This document shows positions 23,847-33,559 of a stretch of 64,000 bases of DNA, piece by piece. The notes under the pieces are model-generated. The model was not told the DNA's origin and did not search any database. It saw only the letters and a list, made by a program, of their open reading frames with translations. Location of the stretch: NCBI RefSeq assembly GCF_012927345.1, contig NZ_JABBGJ010000037.1:50903-114902 (forward strand). The letters are read 5' to 3'. The stretch comes from Paraburkholderia polaris. Its GTDB lineage: Bacteria > Pseudomonadota > Gammaproteobacteria > Burkholderiales > Burkholderiaceae. The position numbers and the translations under genes are program-made. The first letter of the stretch is position 1, and each line of letters starts with the position of its first letter.

Positions 23847-25082
23847 ATGAAACAGTTAGCAGAGTGGTCCAACGTGCGTCGGGAAGAAGCCCCTGTTCAG
23901 GCTGCATTTCCAGCCGACGCTAGCTCGGCGCAATCCTCTCAGTGGCAGGGGCCCTCTGCTGGGTTTGCAATCAATGGCAAGTTTGCGTCTCAACGCATAA
24001 CAGGGGTGCAACGTGTTGGTTATGAACTCGCGATGGCGTTCCAGCGCCTATTTCCAGAGGATGCCGAACTGCCTTTGTTGATTCCTGACAACGCACGGAC
24101 TGACGTTGTCTTGCCGAAGGCAAAAACGGTCGGCCGGTGGTTGAAGGGTTCTCTGTGGGAGCAACTGGCATTGCCATTCGCAGCTGGTGGCCGAACGCTT
24201 CTCAGCCTTTGCAATATGGGTCCGTTATTCTTTCGTCGGCAGATCGTGATGATGCATGACGTTGCGATCTACGATCTGCCGGAAAATTACTCGTGGAAGT
24301 ACAGGCTTTGGTATCGCGTCGCGTTTTCGCTCCTGAAGCGCAGCGCCAGACACATCGTGACGGTGTCGGAATTCTCAAAGACACGAATCATCGAGCGCCT
24401 TGGCATCGACGCGTCACGCATTTCGGTGGTCTGGAATGGTGTGGATCACTTTGAAAAGATCGCACCGGACACGGCGATTCTGTCACGGTTGAATCTGCAA
24501 AACGATCGCTACGTACTCGCTGTCGGAAGTCTCTCGATAGGAAAAAACCTTCCACGCATACTTGCCGCAATGGAGCGCCTGAGTGATCGCCACGACTGGA
24601 AGTTTGTTGTCGTTGGTGGATGCGATTTGCGGGTGTTCAATCCACGGGCGAAGGCGAGTTACGACTTGTCGAAAAACATCATCGCCGCGGGATTCGTATC
24701 GGATAGTGAATTGAGAGCGCTGTATGAAAATGCAGCCTGTTTTGTGTTTCCCTCGTTATATGAGGGCTTCGGATTGCCGCCGCTTGAAGCGATGTCTTGT
24801 GGGTGTCCCGTCATCGTGTCACGTGAAGCTGCGCTTCCGGAGGTATGCGGCAATGCGGCGATGTACTGTGACGCGCATTCGGTCGACGACATCGTCGACA
24901 AGGTGAGGCAAATGATGGAGGACGCCGCGGTGCGCGAAACCTGGCGCGAACGCGGAAGGGAGCATGCTCGTGGCTTCCGATGGGAGCGGTCTGCGCGTCA
25001 ATTGCTCGATGTTCTGGAGCGTGAGCTCGCGGGCGGAGTGACACGCTCGGTTCGGACGCGATCCGCACCATCGCGCGTTTAG
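23847..25082 (+). CDS. Glycosyltransferase family 4 (mannosyltransferase-like)
   Basis: A 411-residue GT-B transferase. Seen: the acceptor-domain ITGVQRVGYELAMAFQRL and MMHDVAIYDLPENYSWKYR, typical of WbdB/WbaZ-like enzymes; the linker TVSEFSKTRIIERLGI; WNGVDHF; the donor-domain VLAVGSLSIGKNLPRIL; and the E-x7-E motif in FPSLYEGFGLPPLEAMSCG. The ATG at 23847 follows a GGAG nine bases earlier and lies just after the hldE fossil; longer in-frame starts run into that relic. GT4 enzymes of this look often use GDP-mannose, which fits manB and manC in the window, but that is inference. Confidence 0.87.
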   Translation: MKQLAEWSNVRREEAPVQAAFPADASSAQSSQWQGPSAGFAINGKFASQRITGVQRVGYELAMAFQRLFPEDAELPLLIPDNARTDVVLPKAKTVGRWLKGSLWEQLALPFAAGGRTLLSLCNMGPLFFRRQIVMMHDVAIYDLPENYSWKYRLWYRVAFSLLKRSARHIVTVSEFSKTRIIERLGIDASRISVVWNGVDHFEKIAPDTAILSRLNLQNDRYVLAVGSLSIGKNLPRILAAMERLSDRHDWKFVVVGGCDLRVFNPRAKASYDLSKNIIAAGFVSDSELRALYENAACFVFPSLYEGFGLPPLEAMSCGCPVIVSREAALPEVCGNAAMYCDAHSVDDIVDKVRQMMEDAAVRETWRERGREHARGFRWERSARQLLDVLERELAGGVTRSVRTRSAPSRV

Positions 25083-27146
25083 CGCGGACCGCAGCACGGC
25101 GCATACGATCCAGCGTGCGTACGTTCGGCGCCTAGCGCTGGCAGCGCTGCTTCCCGTCGACTCCTGCACTGCCCTGGACCTGAGTTGTGGCAAAGGCCGT
25201 CCGCTCAGAAGTGGTATCTCCCGGTTCCCACGCAAGGCGCTTGCGTGCATGCCAGGTTCTACGACCACGCCGGTTCGGCAGGCACATGAGCCGCGAGTGA
25301 CTCATGGCGCAGGTGCGTCCATGAGCGGCTAAAGTGGGTCCAGAGACCCGCTTACAAGGCCCTTCGGGACAGGAAAATCGGACCGTTCGCCTCTCTAATT
25401 TCGTACTCCGAAGTTCATCGGCAGGCCGTCGGCTAAAACGGTGGCTTCTCCAGGGTAGCCTCAATCTAATCAACTCCCTGTCCAGCTGGATTGACGAATT
25501 GCAAGTTAAAGAGTGGCTCGGACTCTCGCAATCCGTCTTCCGCGAAGCTCATGGAGGTCGTCTTTTCGAGCTGGAACTCATTCGCTCCGATGGGATGTCC
25601 GCTCGACGGCGGAGCGTAGTGCATTGATTCCGCTTTCATCGAGCAAGGCCTTGAACGTGACCATGGTTTGCTGGACCACGCTCACTTCGAACGCGACTTC
25701 GGCCAGATTTTCCCTTCAGCAGCATCCGTCCTGCGCGCAATCGCCTCCTTGTCTTCTGGACCAACCGCCTCTTGAGCGTGCCCCATACCTTCAGACAGTT
25801 CGTTGAAGATATCGCGCGCAGAGCTCCAATGAGTTGTCCTGTTTTACGGAAATATCAATCCTGTTGCGGACGCCCAGGGTACGACGCCAATCGCATCGAC
25901 GCGTCGAACGATGCGTGCCGCGTCGAACGTATTTTTCAGTAAGCATGACAAACTATACGAGCGGGTTAACCATGACGCCGAGCACGACGCCCATGCGGGT
26001 AAATACGGGCTAAAAATGCCGCGACACAATGTACAAATTCCATTGATAAGACAATTTGAAACAGTCGTTTCTACGCGCTGGAGCCCTTCCCTAGATATCT
26101 TCTGTCACTAATTGACCAAGCCGAGAGGAATATTTCATTTATCGGCTCAGAGAAGGACAAATTGTCTTCTGACGATTAGATGCAGGGAGCTATCGCTTTT
26201 TTCCGCCGAATCTGCCGTGTTTCAAGATTGAAACGTTTTTTTGCGAATATAATTCGTCCCTATCGAATCTTATGTAGAAAGATCTACCGCACACTTCGAT
26301 GCAGTTCCATTGAAGCAGGCGGTGCGAGTGCCCTCGTGTCGTTCGCACGACCGGTTGTGTAGCGCGACCTGTCGCGTGCGCGGTCGGGACAGGTCGCTGC
26401 TGTGAATAGGTGAACAGGTTGTGCCGGCGCGCTCGGAATGAGCGACTCGGTTGCAGTACCGCCGCGTGACCGGTAACGGTTCGTAGCATTCGCATTGAGC
26501 AGAATTGCTCACCAAAAGATCGTAGTCCTTAGTGCCCGCGATTGAACTTGCAGGCACGCCATACCTGTACTTCCGGTACTTTCTTTTTGCCAACAACAAA
26601 GGATAAGTATGACTTCAATACGATTAATTCGTAGTACGAATAAATTTATAGAGTCTTCTGGAAAATCACTTCCGCGTGAGAAGCCCTCGAAGATGCGCAC
26701 CGAGAATTGCGGTCGCTGAATCAGGTCGCGGGCGGAGATTAACTCATCGCACGCCTGGCCGAAGCGCGCACTGCACCGCGCGTGCAGATTTCGACTGGCG
26801 CCAAGGCCGCACAGATGCCGGATAAGCAGGCGTAGATCCACGCCTGTGCCGTGTTAACGGCTCTGCCAAAAATGTGTTTCAAGTTCGGACTCAGCGGTCT
26901 GCTGACGTTCAAGGACGCGCTTGCAGCGATGCAGCGCGGAGCTTAAGTCATCGCTGCGGCGGGAACGCTCAATTCACAAGGGGCACAGCAGGTCGGAGAA
27001 CGAGCCACTCGTTAGCGAAAGCTATGGAGTCTGGCGTCACGCCTGTTGCTGACGGCATTGCCTCAGGAATTCGCCGCAAGCAGACGTTTTATTCCCTTCA
27101 CCCATATGCCGCCTGCGGGCGGCTTTGTTAAATTTTGAGATGTGTT
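25083..27146. other. Two-kilobase stretch without a recognisable gene
   Basis: Roughly 2.06 kb with only short, unsupported frames. GC falls between about 25840 and 26660 compared with the flanking genes. It contains a 10-base perfect inverted repeat at 26364-26397, and a small hairpin (27108-27123, GCCGCC-TGCG-GGCGGC followed by TTTGTT) about 23 bases before the lipoprotein ATG, which could be a terminator of something upstream or part of the leader. The stretch 26690-26945 looks like scrambled former coding sequence with several in-frame stops. I identify no family in it. Confidence 0.45.
26364..26397. repeat. Perfect 10-base inverted repeat
   Basis: GCGACCTGTC at 26364-26373 and GACAGGTCGC at 26388-26397, with a 14-base GC-rich spacer. 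No T-run follows. It could be a protein site or a relic of a mobile-element end. Confidence 0.5.
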
Positions 27147-28433
27147 ATGAAGCTTAATTTACCGACTACGACGTTGACCGCCCTTCTTGTTTCGTGCTCC
27201 TTTCTTGCTGCATGTGGCGGCGGCGGTAGCTCCGATGGTGCTGATGCCGCCGCTACGGCGAATAGATTGCGCCGGCCGGGATCGACGCAACCAACGGCGC
27301 CCGCATCGTCACCGACGGCTGCGTCATCCGCAACGCCTGCATCATCGACAACGCCGACCTCCGGTGTAATCTCGATAACGCAGTCACCGTACAACGCGGA
27401 CCCCACCGGCAAGACGGACAGCACCAACGCTATCCAGAATGCGTTGACTGTCGCAGCGACGAATGGCAGTAGCGTGAGCATTCCGGCAGGGACGTTCGTC
27501 TATTCGAACGTGCTCAATGTGGCTGGCATCAAAGTCTCGGGCGTCGGCAAAGCCTCAATCCTGAAGGCGACCAACTTCAACAACCAGGCTGTTCATTTGA
27601 CTGGCACCGGCGCGTCGCTATCCAACCTTGCGATTACGAGCGCGGCCACGACCCGTTTGAGCCCGTACCAGACATCCGCGGTTTGGATCGACGGCGCCAC
27701 GAACTTCAACGTTCAGGGCATCACGATCACCGGCTCTGCCAGCGTTGGCATTTTTAACGCGGGAGGCCAGGGCGGCACAATCCAGAACAACACGGTGCAG
27801 AACACCCTGGCCGATAGCATCACGAATACGAACGGCGCGAACGGCACCCTCATCACCGGAAATCTGGTCACCGGCTCGGGCGATGATGGCATATCGATCG
27901 TCAGCTATTCGGGTTCACCTATCGTCCAGAACATCACCGTCAAGAACAACACGATCAACGGTCAGGTCTGGGGCCGCGGGATGTCAGTGGTGGGCGGCAA
28001 CAATATCACCTACACCGGCAACATCGTGGACAACACCGATTCATATGCCGACATGTACATATCGTCGGAATCTGAATACAACACCTTGGGCGTAGCTAAC
28101 GTAACCGTCACCGGCAATACCTTTCTCCATGGTGGCGCTTCTCAAGGCACGGTGACGGTCTACAACTCTCAAGGGGCTACCTACAACATCACCGGCGTGA
28201 ACGTAAGCGGCAACCAGATTGTCAATCCGGGCTTTGTTGGTTTCCAGTTCGTAGGCAACGGCACCGAGACCGGGACGATCCAGAACAGCACCTTGTATTC
28301 GGCGCTCGGGTCATCTGCACTGCAAAATAACGGCAATTCAAAATCGAGTTTCCCTGTCACTGCCACGACCGTGGCGTCGGTGCCCGCTTATACCACCCCG
28401 GTAGCAGCGGGTGGTGCTGGCGCCACACAATAA
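27147..28433 (+). CDS. Beta-helix lipoprotein, probable polysaccharide lyase/hydrolase
   Basis: A 428-residue exported lipoprotein: basic N-terminus, hydrophobic stretch and lipobox LAAC with Cys near residue 23, then a Gly/Ser/Ala/Pro/Thr-rich linker to about residue 75 and a right-handed beta-helix domain. The domain opens with YNADPTGKTDSTNAIQNAL (pectate-lyase-3/GH28-like start) and has coil repeats NxVxxT/SGNxV and a TGSGDDGISIVSYSG site. The ATG at 27147 is chosen over an upstream TTG. An intrinsic terminator follows directly. It is a paralogue of the secreted protein at 12186 but membrane-anchored, so the two may act on the same polymer in different places. Confidence 0.82.
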   Translation: MKLNLPTTTLTALLVSCSFLAACGGGGSSDGADAAATANRLRRPGSTQPTAPASSPTAASSATPASSTTPTSGVISITQSPYNADPTGKTDSTNAIQNALTVAATNGSSVSIPAGTFVYSNVLNVAGIKVSGVGKASILKATNFNNQAVHLTGTGASLSNLAITSAATTRLSPYQTSAVWIDGATNFNVQGITITGSASVGIFNAGGQGGTIQNNTVQNTLADSITNTNGANGTLITGNLVTGSGDDGISIVSYSGSPIVQNITVKNNTINGQVWGRGMSVVGGNNITYTGNIVDNTDSYADMYISSESEYNTLGVANVTVTGNTFLHGGASQGTVTVYNSQGATYNITGVNVSGNQIVNPGFVGFQFVGNGTETGTIQNSTLYSALGSSALQNNGNSKSSFPVTATTVASVPAYTTPVAAGGAGATQ

Positions 28434-28450
28434 GATCGTTAGCCGATCGG

Positions 28451-28473
28451 CCCCGCTAAGGCGGGGTTTTTTC
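28451..28473 (+). terminator. Rho-independent terminator after the beta-helix lipoprotein gene
   Basis: CCCCGC-CTAAG-type loop-GCGGGG stem (28451-28466) followed by a run of six or more T. It lies 17 bases after the stop at 28433. Confidence 0.85.
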
Positions 28474-28504
28474 GCGTGTTGTGTCCAACCGTATTGCGCC
28501 TGCG

Positions 28505-28636
28505 AGGATCACGCACCACCTGAAGAACCCGGGCAAGATCCCGCTCGAGCTAATCGAAGTGCAATCCGGCGCCTATCTCGGCGAAGATGACATTGTGCGA
28601 GTCGAAGACACGTATGGGCGTGGGGAGAGGGCATAG
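28505..28636 (+). pseudogene. C-terminal fragment of a second manC gene
   Basis: The reading HHLKNPGKIPLELIEVQSGA then YLGEDDIVRVEDTYGRGERA ends at the TAG 28634-28636. It matches the C-terminus of the intact ManC encoded at 61311 (HRLENPG, IEVQSGEYLGEDDIVRFEDI, YGRA), with differences indicating a separate, older copy rather than a recent duplication. The rest of the gene is missing. So a GDP-mannose pyrophosphorylase gene once ended here. Confidence 0.85.
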
Positions 28637-28675
28637 CGCTCATATTCGGGGGTAATCCGTTGAGATCCGAGCGCT

Positions 28676-30226
28676 CTAGTCCGCCACCCGAAACACCGCG
28701 ACAGCATCACGCAACGCAACCGCATGCTCTTCCAGCGATTTCGCCGCCGCAGCAGCCTCTTCGACGAGCGCTGCATTGTGCTGTGTGACCTCATCGATCT
28801 GTGAGACCGCCTTGTTGACCTGTTCGATCCCGTCGCTCTGCTCGAGCGCTGACGCCTCGATCTCATTCATGACGCCCGTGACGCGTTGAACCGCGTCCAT
28901 GGCTTCGTGGATCGTCTTCTGTGCGTCGGATACGAGCGATGCACCCTGCTCTACCTTGGCGGCCGATTCGCCGATCAATTCCTTGATCTCTTTCGCCGCC
29001 GAGCCGGAGCGCTGCGCGAGGCTGCGCACTTCCGAGGCAACGACCGCAAAGCCGCGCCCCTGTTCCCCCGCGCGGGCTGCCTCGACGGCCGCGTTCAAGG
29101 CGAGGATGTTGGTCTGAAACGCGATCCCTTCGATCATGCCGATGATCTCAGCCACCTTACGCGACGATTCAGTGATCCCGTCCATCGTTTCGGTGACGCG
29201 CGACACCACTTCACCACCACGTGTCACCGTATTCAGCGCGCCCTGCGCCAACAGGTTCGCCTGCTTCGCGTTGTCGGCGTTCTGCTTCACCGTCGCCGAC
29301 AACTGCTCCATGCTTGCCGCGGTCTGCTGAAGCGCCGCCGCCTGCTGCTCGGTTCGCGACGACAGGTCGGCGTTACCCGAGGCAATCTCGTTTGCGCCTT
29401 GAGTAATCGCAGTCGTACTTCCTCGCACCTTCGCAACCGTCTCCACGAGGCCATCGCGCATTTTGGTCAGCGCGCCAAGTAACTGGCCCATCTCGTTGCG
29501 CGACCTGCTTTTGATTGCGATCGTCAGATCACCCGCGGCGATGTGCTCGAAGTGTTTGATGGTCGCATTGACTGGCTTGATCACCGCTGCCGACAAACCG
29601 ATGCGCGCCATCACGCCGATCACGATGGCAATCGCGCCAATCGCGGCGAACAGTAGCGTCGCCACCTGGAAGCGTTGGGCTGCCGTCTCGGCCTGCTGGC
29701 TCTGGCTACCCATCTGCAGGCGCTCGAGCGCGTCGATGGACTTCGAATAGGCCGCGTAGAAGGCGTTCGCCGTTTCGCCCTGGATGTTGCGGAAGGTGTT
29801 GAAGTCGAAGTCAGTCAGCGCCTTGAACTCAGGCTCGATTGCCTTATCGACGAGCGCGCTGCGCGCCTGCTCGACGTTTTGCGCGAGCTTCTTCTCATCC
29901 TCGCTCACGAACGGACCGGCCATGTAGTTGCTGAAGTCGTTGTTCGATTCGACCAGCACCTTATGCGCGGCCGGCAACAAGTCGTCCGTTTGCTTTCCGA
30001 CGCTGAAGAGCGTCTGATAGGAGCCGAGCGCGAGCTGCACTTGCAGCAGCTTCTCGGAGCTTGCCTTCAGATGTGACAGTGCTACGGCACTGTGCTGCGT
30101 TTCATCGAGACTGCTATTCGCGAGCTTCAGTGCGCCATAGCCGACGCCGATTACGGTCAGCAGAAAAGCAACGAACACGCTGATCACTAGCGTCAGGCCG
30201 CCACGAATGGTGATGTTGTTAAGCAT
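28676..30226 (-). CDS. Methyl-accepting chemotaxis protein
   Basis: A 516-residue inner-membrane chemoreceptor of the Tar/Tsr layout. Seen: N-terminal helix (LTLVISVFVAFLLTVIGVG, about 11-29), a four-helix-bundle periplasmic part, second membrane helix near residues 185-210, a HAMP domain (VIKPVNATIKHFEHIAAGDL) and a long coiled-coil signalling domain with the hairpin tip IAFQTNILALNAAVEAARAG and RSLAQRSGSAAKEIKELI. It passes ligand signals to CheA/CheW. The ATG at 30226 is chosen because it begins the membrane helix; the upstream frame is Arg-rich. It ends in FRVAD with no CheR-tethering pentapeptide by eye. It interrupts the polysaccharide regions and has no obvious link to them. Confidence 0.93.
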   Translation of the reverse strand: MLNNITIRGGLTLVISVFVAFLLTVIGVGYGALKLANSSLDETQHSAVALSHLKASSEKLLQVQLALGSYQTLFSVGKQTDDLLPAAHKVLVESNNDFSNYMAGPFVSEDEKKLAQNVEQARSALVDKAIEPEFKALTDFDFNTFRNIQGETANAFYAAYSKSIDALERLQMGSQSQQAETAAQRFQVATLLFAAIGAIAIVIGVMARIGLSAAVIKPVNATIKHFEHIAAGDLTIAIKSRSRNEMGQLLGALTKMRDGLVETVAKVRGSTTAITQGANEIASGNADLSSRTEQQAAALQQTAASMEQLSATVKQNADNAKQANLLAQGALNTVTRGGEVVSRVTETMDGITESSRKVAEIIGMIEGIAFQTNILALNAAVEAARAGEQGRGFAVVASEVRSLAQRSGSAAKEIKELIGESAAKVEQGASLVSDAQKTIHEAMDAVQRVTGVMNEIEASALEQSDGIEQVNKAVSQIDEVTQHNAALVEEAAAAAKSLEEHAVALRDAVAVFRVAD

Positions 30227-30439
30227 TGGGTCTCCAGAACGTCTTATTGATCGGCAGCGAACCCCGCGATGCGCCGGCGACCACCTTTTTCGCCGGCAAC
30301 TTACACTTCGCCGCATCCAGGTTAACGGCCTTCCGGAGACCTCGTTAAATAGGTGAAATCCATGACAGGCAAGGGTTTGCGGGTGGCTTAAGCCTCACTA
30401 TCTGGGATTTTTTGCGTAACCGGAGCAAACAGCGCTTTT

Positions 30440-30468
30440 CAGAGCGGCATGCGTTTCGTTTGTATAAT
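30440..30468 (+). promoter_or_regulatory. Candidate promoter for the WecA-like gene
   Basis: A perfect TATAAT lies at 30463-30468, putting a start near 30475, about 20 bases before the ATG at 30496. A -35 element is weak (TTCAGA-like at 30438-30443 with long spacing), which may mean an activator is needed. Confidence 0.4.
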
Positions 30469-30495
30469 TCGGCGTCTTCGCTCAGGCCCACTTTC

Positions 30496-31596
30496 ATGCT
30501 TAGTTTTGCGCTCGGCTTTCTCGTTTCACTGCTGATCACGCTGTTGATCGTGCGCTATGCGCATTTGCATGAAAAATTCTCCACCGATACCGATCTGGCC
30601 GGTGTGCAGAAATTCCATGTGCGCCCCGTGCCGCGCATCGGCGGCGCCGGGATTCTGATCGGGCTGATCGTATCCGCCGTGCAACTGCATCACGCGTATC
30701 CTGCGGTATCGGGCGGCATACTTGGGCTGATCGCGTGCGGCATGCCGGCGTTCGGCTCGGGATTAGTCGAGGATCTGACCAAGCGCGTGTCACCGCTCGC
30801 GCGGCTCGTCTGCACGATGGCGGCCGCCGCCCTCGCCTACTTCCTGCTGAATATCGCCGTCACGCGCATCAGCGTGCCGCCGCTCGACTTTCTGCTCTCG
30901 TATGCGGTGATCTCCTGCGCGGTCACCGTGCTGGCCGTCGCGGCGCTCGCCAACGCGATCAATATCATCGACGGCTTCAATGGCCTCGCATCGATGGTGG
31001 CGTTCATGATGTTTGCGTCGCTCGCTTACGTCGCGTTCCAGGTGTCCGATCCGATCGTGCTGTCGGCATCGTTCATGATGATGGGCGCGGTGCTCGGCTT
31101 CTTCATCTGGAATTTTCCGGCGGGGCTGATTTTCCTCGGCGACGGTGGCGCGTATTTCATCGGCTTCATGCTCGCCGAGCTGTCGATCATGCTCGTGATG
31201 CGAAATCGGGATGTGTCGGCGTGGTATCCGGTGCTGCTTTTCATGTACCCGATCTTCGAGACCTGCTTCTCGATCTACCGGAAGAAATTCATTCGCGGGA
31301 TGTCGCCGGGGATTCCCGACGGCGTGCATCTGCATATGCTGGTTTATAAGCGGTTGATGCGCTGGGCGGTGGGGGCGAGGACTGCGCGGGAGTTGACCCG
31401 GCGAAACTCGCTGACGTCACCGTATCTCTGGTTGCTGTGTCTGATTGCGGTTGTGCCGGCGACGCTGTTCTGGCGGCATACGCTGCATCTGTTCTGTTTT
31501 GTGGTGGTGTTTGCGGCGACTTATGTTTGGCTGTATATGAGTATTGTGCGGTTCAAGTCGCCGCGGTGGATGGTGGTGAGGAAGGGGAAGAGGTAA
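30496..31596 (+). CDS. WecA/MraY-family polyprenyl-phosphate sugar-1-phosphate transferase
   Basis: A 366-residue polytopic inner-membrane enzyme that puts a HexNAc-1-P on undecaprenyl phosphate, one way to start O-antigen. Seen: about 11 hydrophobic segments, the KFHVRPVPRIGGAGILIG loop after helix 1, NAINIIDGFNGLASM (catalytic Asp region), LIFLGDGGAYFIGFMLAE (the Asp-Gly motif usually read FLGDxGS) and a terminal HLHMLVYKRL His loop. The ATG at 30496 starts the first helix. It stands alone between a chemoreceptor and the convergent wbi genes, with its own promoter candidate and terminator. A second enzyme of the same superfamily is encoded at 33560. Confidence 0.88.
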   Translation: MLSFALGFLVSLLITLLIVRYAHLHEKFSTDTDLAGVQKFHVRPVPRIGGAGILIGLIVSAVQLHHAYPAVSGGILGLIACGMPAFGSGLVEDLTKRVSPLARLVCTMAAAALAYFLLNIAVTRISVPPLDFLLSYAVISCAVTVLAVAALANAINIIDGFNGLASMVAFMMFASLAYVAFQVSDPIVLSASFMMMGAVLGFFIWNFPAGLIFLGDGGAYFIGFMLAELSIMLVMRNRDVSAWYPVLLFMYPIFETCFSIYRKKFIRGMSPGIPDGVHLHMLVYKRLMRWAVGARTARELTRRNSLTSPYLWLLCLIAVVPATLFWRHTLHLFCFVVVFAATYVWLYMSIVRFKSPRWMVVRKGKR

Positions 31597-31621
31597 AAAA
31601 AGGCGCTCAGGCGCCTTTTTT
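31595..31621. terminator. Bidirectional rho-independent terminator
   Basis: An A-run, GGCGC, loop TCAG, GCGCC and a T-run. The A and T tracts make it able to end both the plus-strand WecA-like gene (stop 31596) and the minus-strand wbiI transcript (stop 31662). Confidence 0.85.
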
Positions 31622-31661
31622 AATGCATGCCAACAACGGGAACCCGTATCGCGAGTGAGTT

Positions 31662-33548
31662 CTAGGAAGCCCGCGTGACTGATGTAACGTTGCCGACACT
31701 ACGCAGCGCGGGTGCAGTGGCCGGTTGATATTCTGGTACCCAGCGGCGCAGATCGCGGCGAACTTCGTCGTCGGTCGGGACGCGGTGCTGCATCAGCCAA
31801 GGCAGCAGGTTATCAATGAAGCTGTCCGGCACCTCACGCGCCCGCGCGATACGCAATTTCGGATGCGGCGTACGGGTAGTCGTTTCGTCGTCTGCCAGCA
31901 GTTCTTCGTACAGCTTTTCACCAGGACGCAGACCGGTGAACACGACGCGAATCTGCTCTTCAGTAAAACCGTAAAGACGGATCAGATCATGTGCGAGATC
32001 GGCGATCCGCACCGGCTTGCCCATGTCGAGAATGAAAATTTCGCCGCCATGCCCCATGCTCGACGCCTGCAACACTAGTTGCGACGCCTCCGGAATCGTC
32101 ATGAAAAAACGGGTGATTTCCGGGTGCGTGACTGTCACCGGACCGCCGCGCGCAATCTGCTCCTGAAACTTCGGGATCACACTGCCGGCGCTGCCGAGCA
32201 CATTGCCGAACCGAACGGTTTCAAACTGCGTGCGTTTTGCACCCTGCTGCAACGCTGAACAAGCCATCTCCGCCAAGCGCTTGCTCGCGCCCATAACGTT
32301 GGTCGGATTCACAGCCTTGTCAGTGGAAATCAAAACAAAATGGGCGACGTCGTGACGAATCGCCGCGCGTCCCACTCGATAAGTGCCGAGCACGTTGTTG
32401 CGCACCGCCTGCCAGCTATTCACCTCTTCCATCAGCGGCACATGCTTATAGGCCGCGGCATGAAAGACAATATGCGGGCAATAACGCCCCATCACCTGGT
32501 CAAGAAGCAACGAATCCTTCGCGTCGCCTATGATCGGCACCACGGATACTTCTGGATATTTATCGCGCAGCTCTTCGTTGAGGCGGTAGATCGAAAACTC
32601 GGAGATATCGAAGGCCACCAGTTGCACCGGGCCGAAGCGCAAGATTTGCCGACACAGTTCGGAGCCGATCGAACCGCCCGCGCCAGTCACCATCACGACG
32701 CGATTTTTAAGCAGCGCTTCGACGTGCTGCGTGTCGATCGTTACCGGATCGCGTCCTAGCAAGTCTTCGAGATCGATCTGGCGCACACGGGACAGGAAAG
32801 CCTGGCCTTGCGTCAGCGGTGTCAGCGCCGGTAGCGTCATCGCTCGTACGCCTGCGCGCACGCACAGCGTGGCAATGCGGCGATGCGCCTCGACCGAAGC
32901 CGAAGGCACCGCGATGATCACGTGCTCGACCTTCATTTCAGCCGTGATTTTGTGCAAATCGCTGATGGCGCCCAGCACGCGATAGCCGTAGATTTCGCGC
33001 CCCTGTTTGACCGGGTCGTCGTCGAGCAAACCCGCGAGACGCCATTCGCCCGACCGTTTCAGCTCGCGCACAAGGTTTGCGCCCGCATTACCCGCACCGA
33101 GCACCAGCACAGGTTTGCCCTGCCCGACGAGGCCGCCGTAGCGATAGAACTCTTTCGCAGCGCGGTATAACGCGCGCGAACCGCCCATTGAGAGGAACAG
33201 GAGCATAGGCGAAACGATCAGGACCGAGCGTGGCACGACGGGGGCCGGCTGCAACAGCGCCGAGCCGATGACCACGACCACTGCGCCGACGCCGATCGCC
33301 TTGGCGATTCTCACAAGGTCGGGCAAGCTGGCAAAGACCCACATGCCCCTATACAGCCCGTAGCTGCGGAACATTACCGCGTAGATCAGTAGCACCCAGA
33401 CCAATGCGTGCAGACCGCTCGACCAGAACTGGGCCGGTACCGGTCCGTTGAAACGGATCACGTAGGCCAGCATCCAAGCCAGAGCCACCGCACACAAGTC
33501 GAACGCAAACGCACTGAACGAAAGCCATCGGGCTTTGAATCTTCTCAT
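31662..33548 (-). CDS. wbiI: Membrane-bound nucleotide-sugar 4,6-dehydratase/epimerase (WbpM/FlaA1/CapD family)
   Basis: A 628-residue protein with four N-terminal membrane helices, a first Rossmann domain (VLGAGNAGANLVREL near residue 150) and a catalytic extended-SDR domain (VTGAGGSIGSEL near residue 290). The active-site stretch ISTDKAVNPTNVMGASKRLA has Met-x-x-x-Lys in place of Tyr-x-x-x-Lys, as usual in this family. It converts UDP-GlcNAc to a UDP-4-keto-6-deoxy sugar, the first step to QuiNAc, FucNAc or related units. It follows wbiH by 11 bases, and the order wbiG-wbiH-wbiI matches Burkholderia O-antigen loci. The symbol is given on that order and similarity. Confidence 0.9.
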   Translation of the reverse strand: MRRFKARWLSFSAFAFDLCAVALAWMLAYVIRFNGPVPAQFWSSGLHALVWVLLIYAVMFRSYGLYRGMWVFASLPDLVRIAKAIGVGAVVVVIGSALLQPAPVVPRSVLIVSPMLLFLSMGGSRALYRAAKEFYRYGGLVGQGKPVLVLGAGNAGANLVRELKRSGEWRLAGLLDDDPVKQGREIYGYRVLGAISDLHKITAEMKVEHVIIAVPSASVEAHRRIATLCVRAGVRAMTLPALTPLTQGQAFLSRVRQIDLEDLLGRDPVTIDTQHVEALLKNRVVMVTGAGGSIGSELCRQILRFGPVQLVAFDISEFSIYRLNEELRDKYPEVSVVPIIGDAKDSLLLDQVMGRYCPHIVFHAAAYKHVPLMEEVNSWQAVRNNVLGTYRVGRAAIRHDVAHFVLISTDKAVNPTNVMGASKRLAEMACSALQQGAKRTQFETVRFGNVLGSAGSVIPKFQEQIARGGPVTVTHPEITRFFMTIPEASQLVLQASSMGHGGEIFILDMGKPVRIADLAHDLIRLYGFTEEQIRVVFTGLRPGEKLYEELLADDETTTRTPHPKLRIARAREVPDSFIDNLLPWLMQHRVPTDDEVRRDLRRWVPEYQPATAPALRSVGNVTSVTRAS

Positions 33549-33559
33549 TGCGCAGAACC

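Noticed and set aside
28635..28675. AGCGCTC/GAGCGCT inverted repeat after the chemoreceptor stop as a terminator
   Set aside because: Seven-base arms with a 27-base loop and no T-run; too weak to call.
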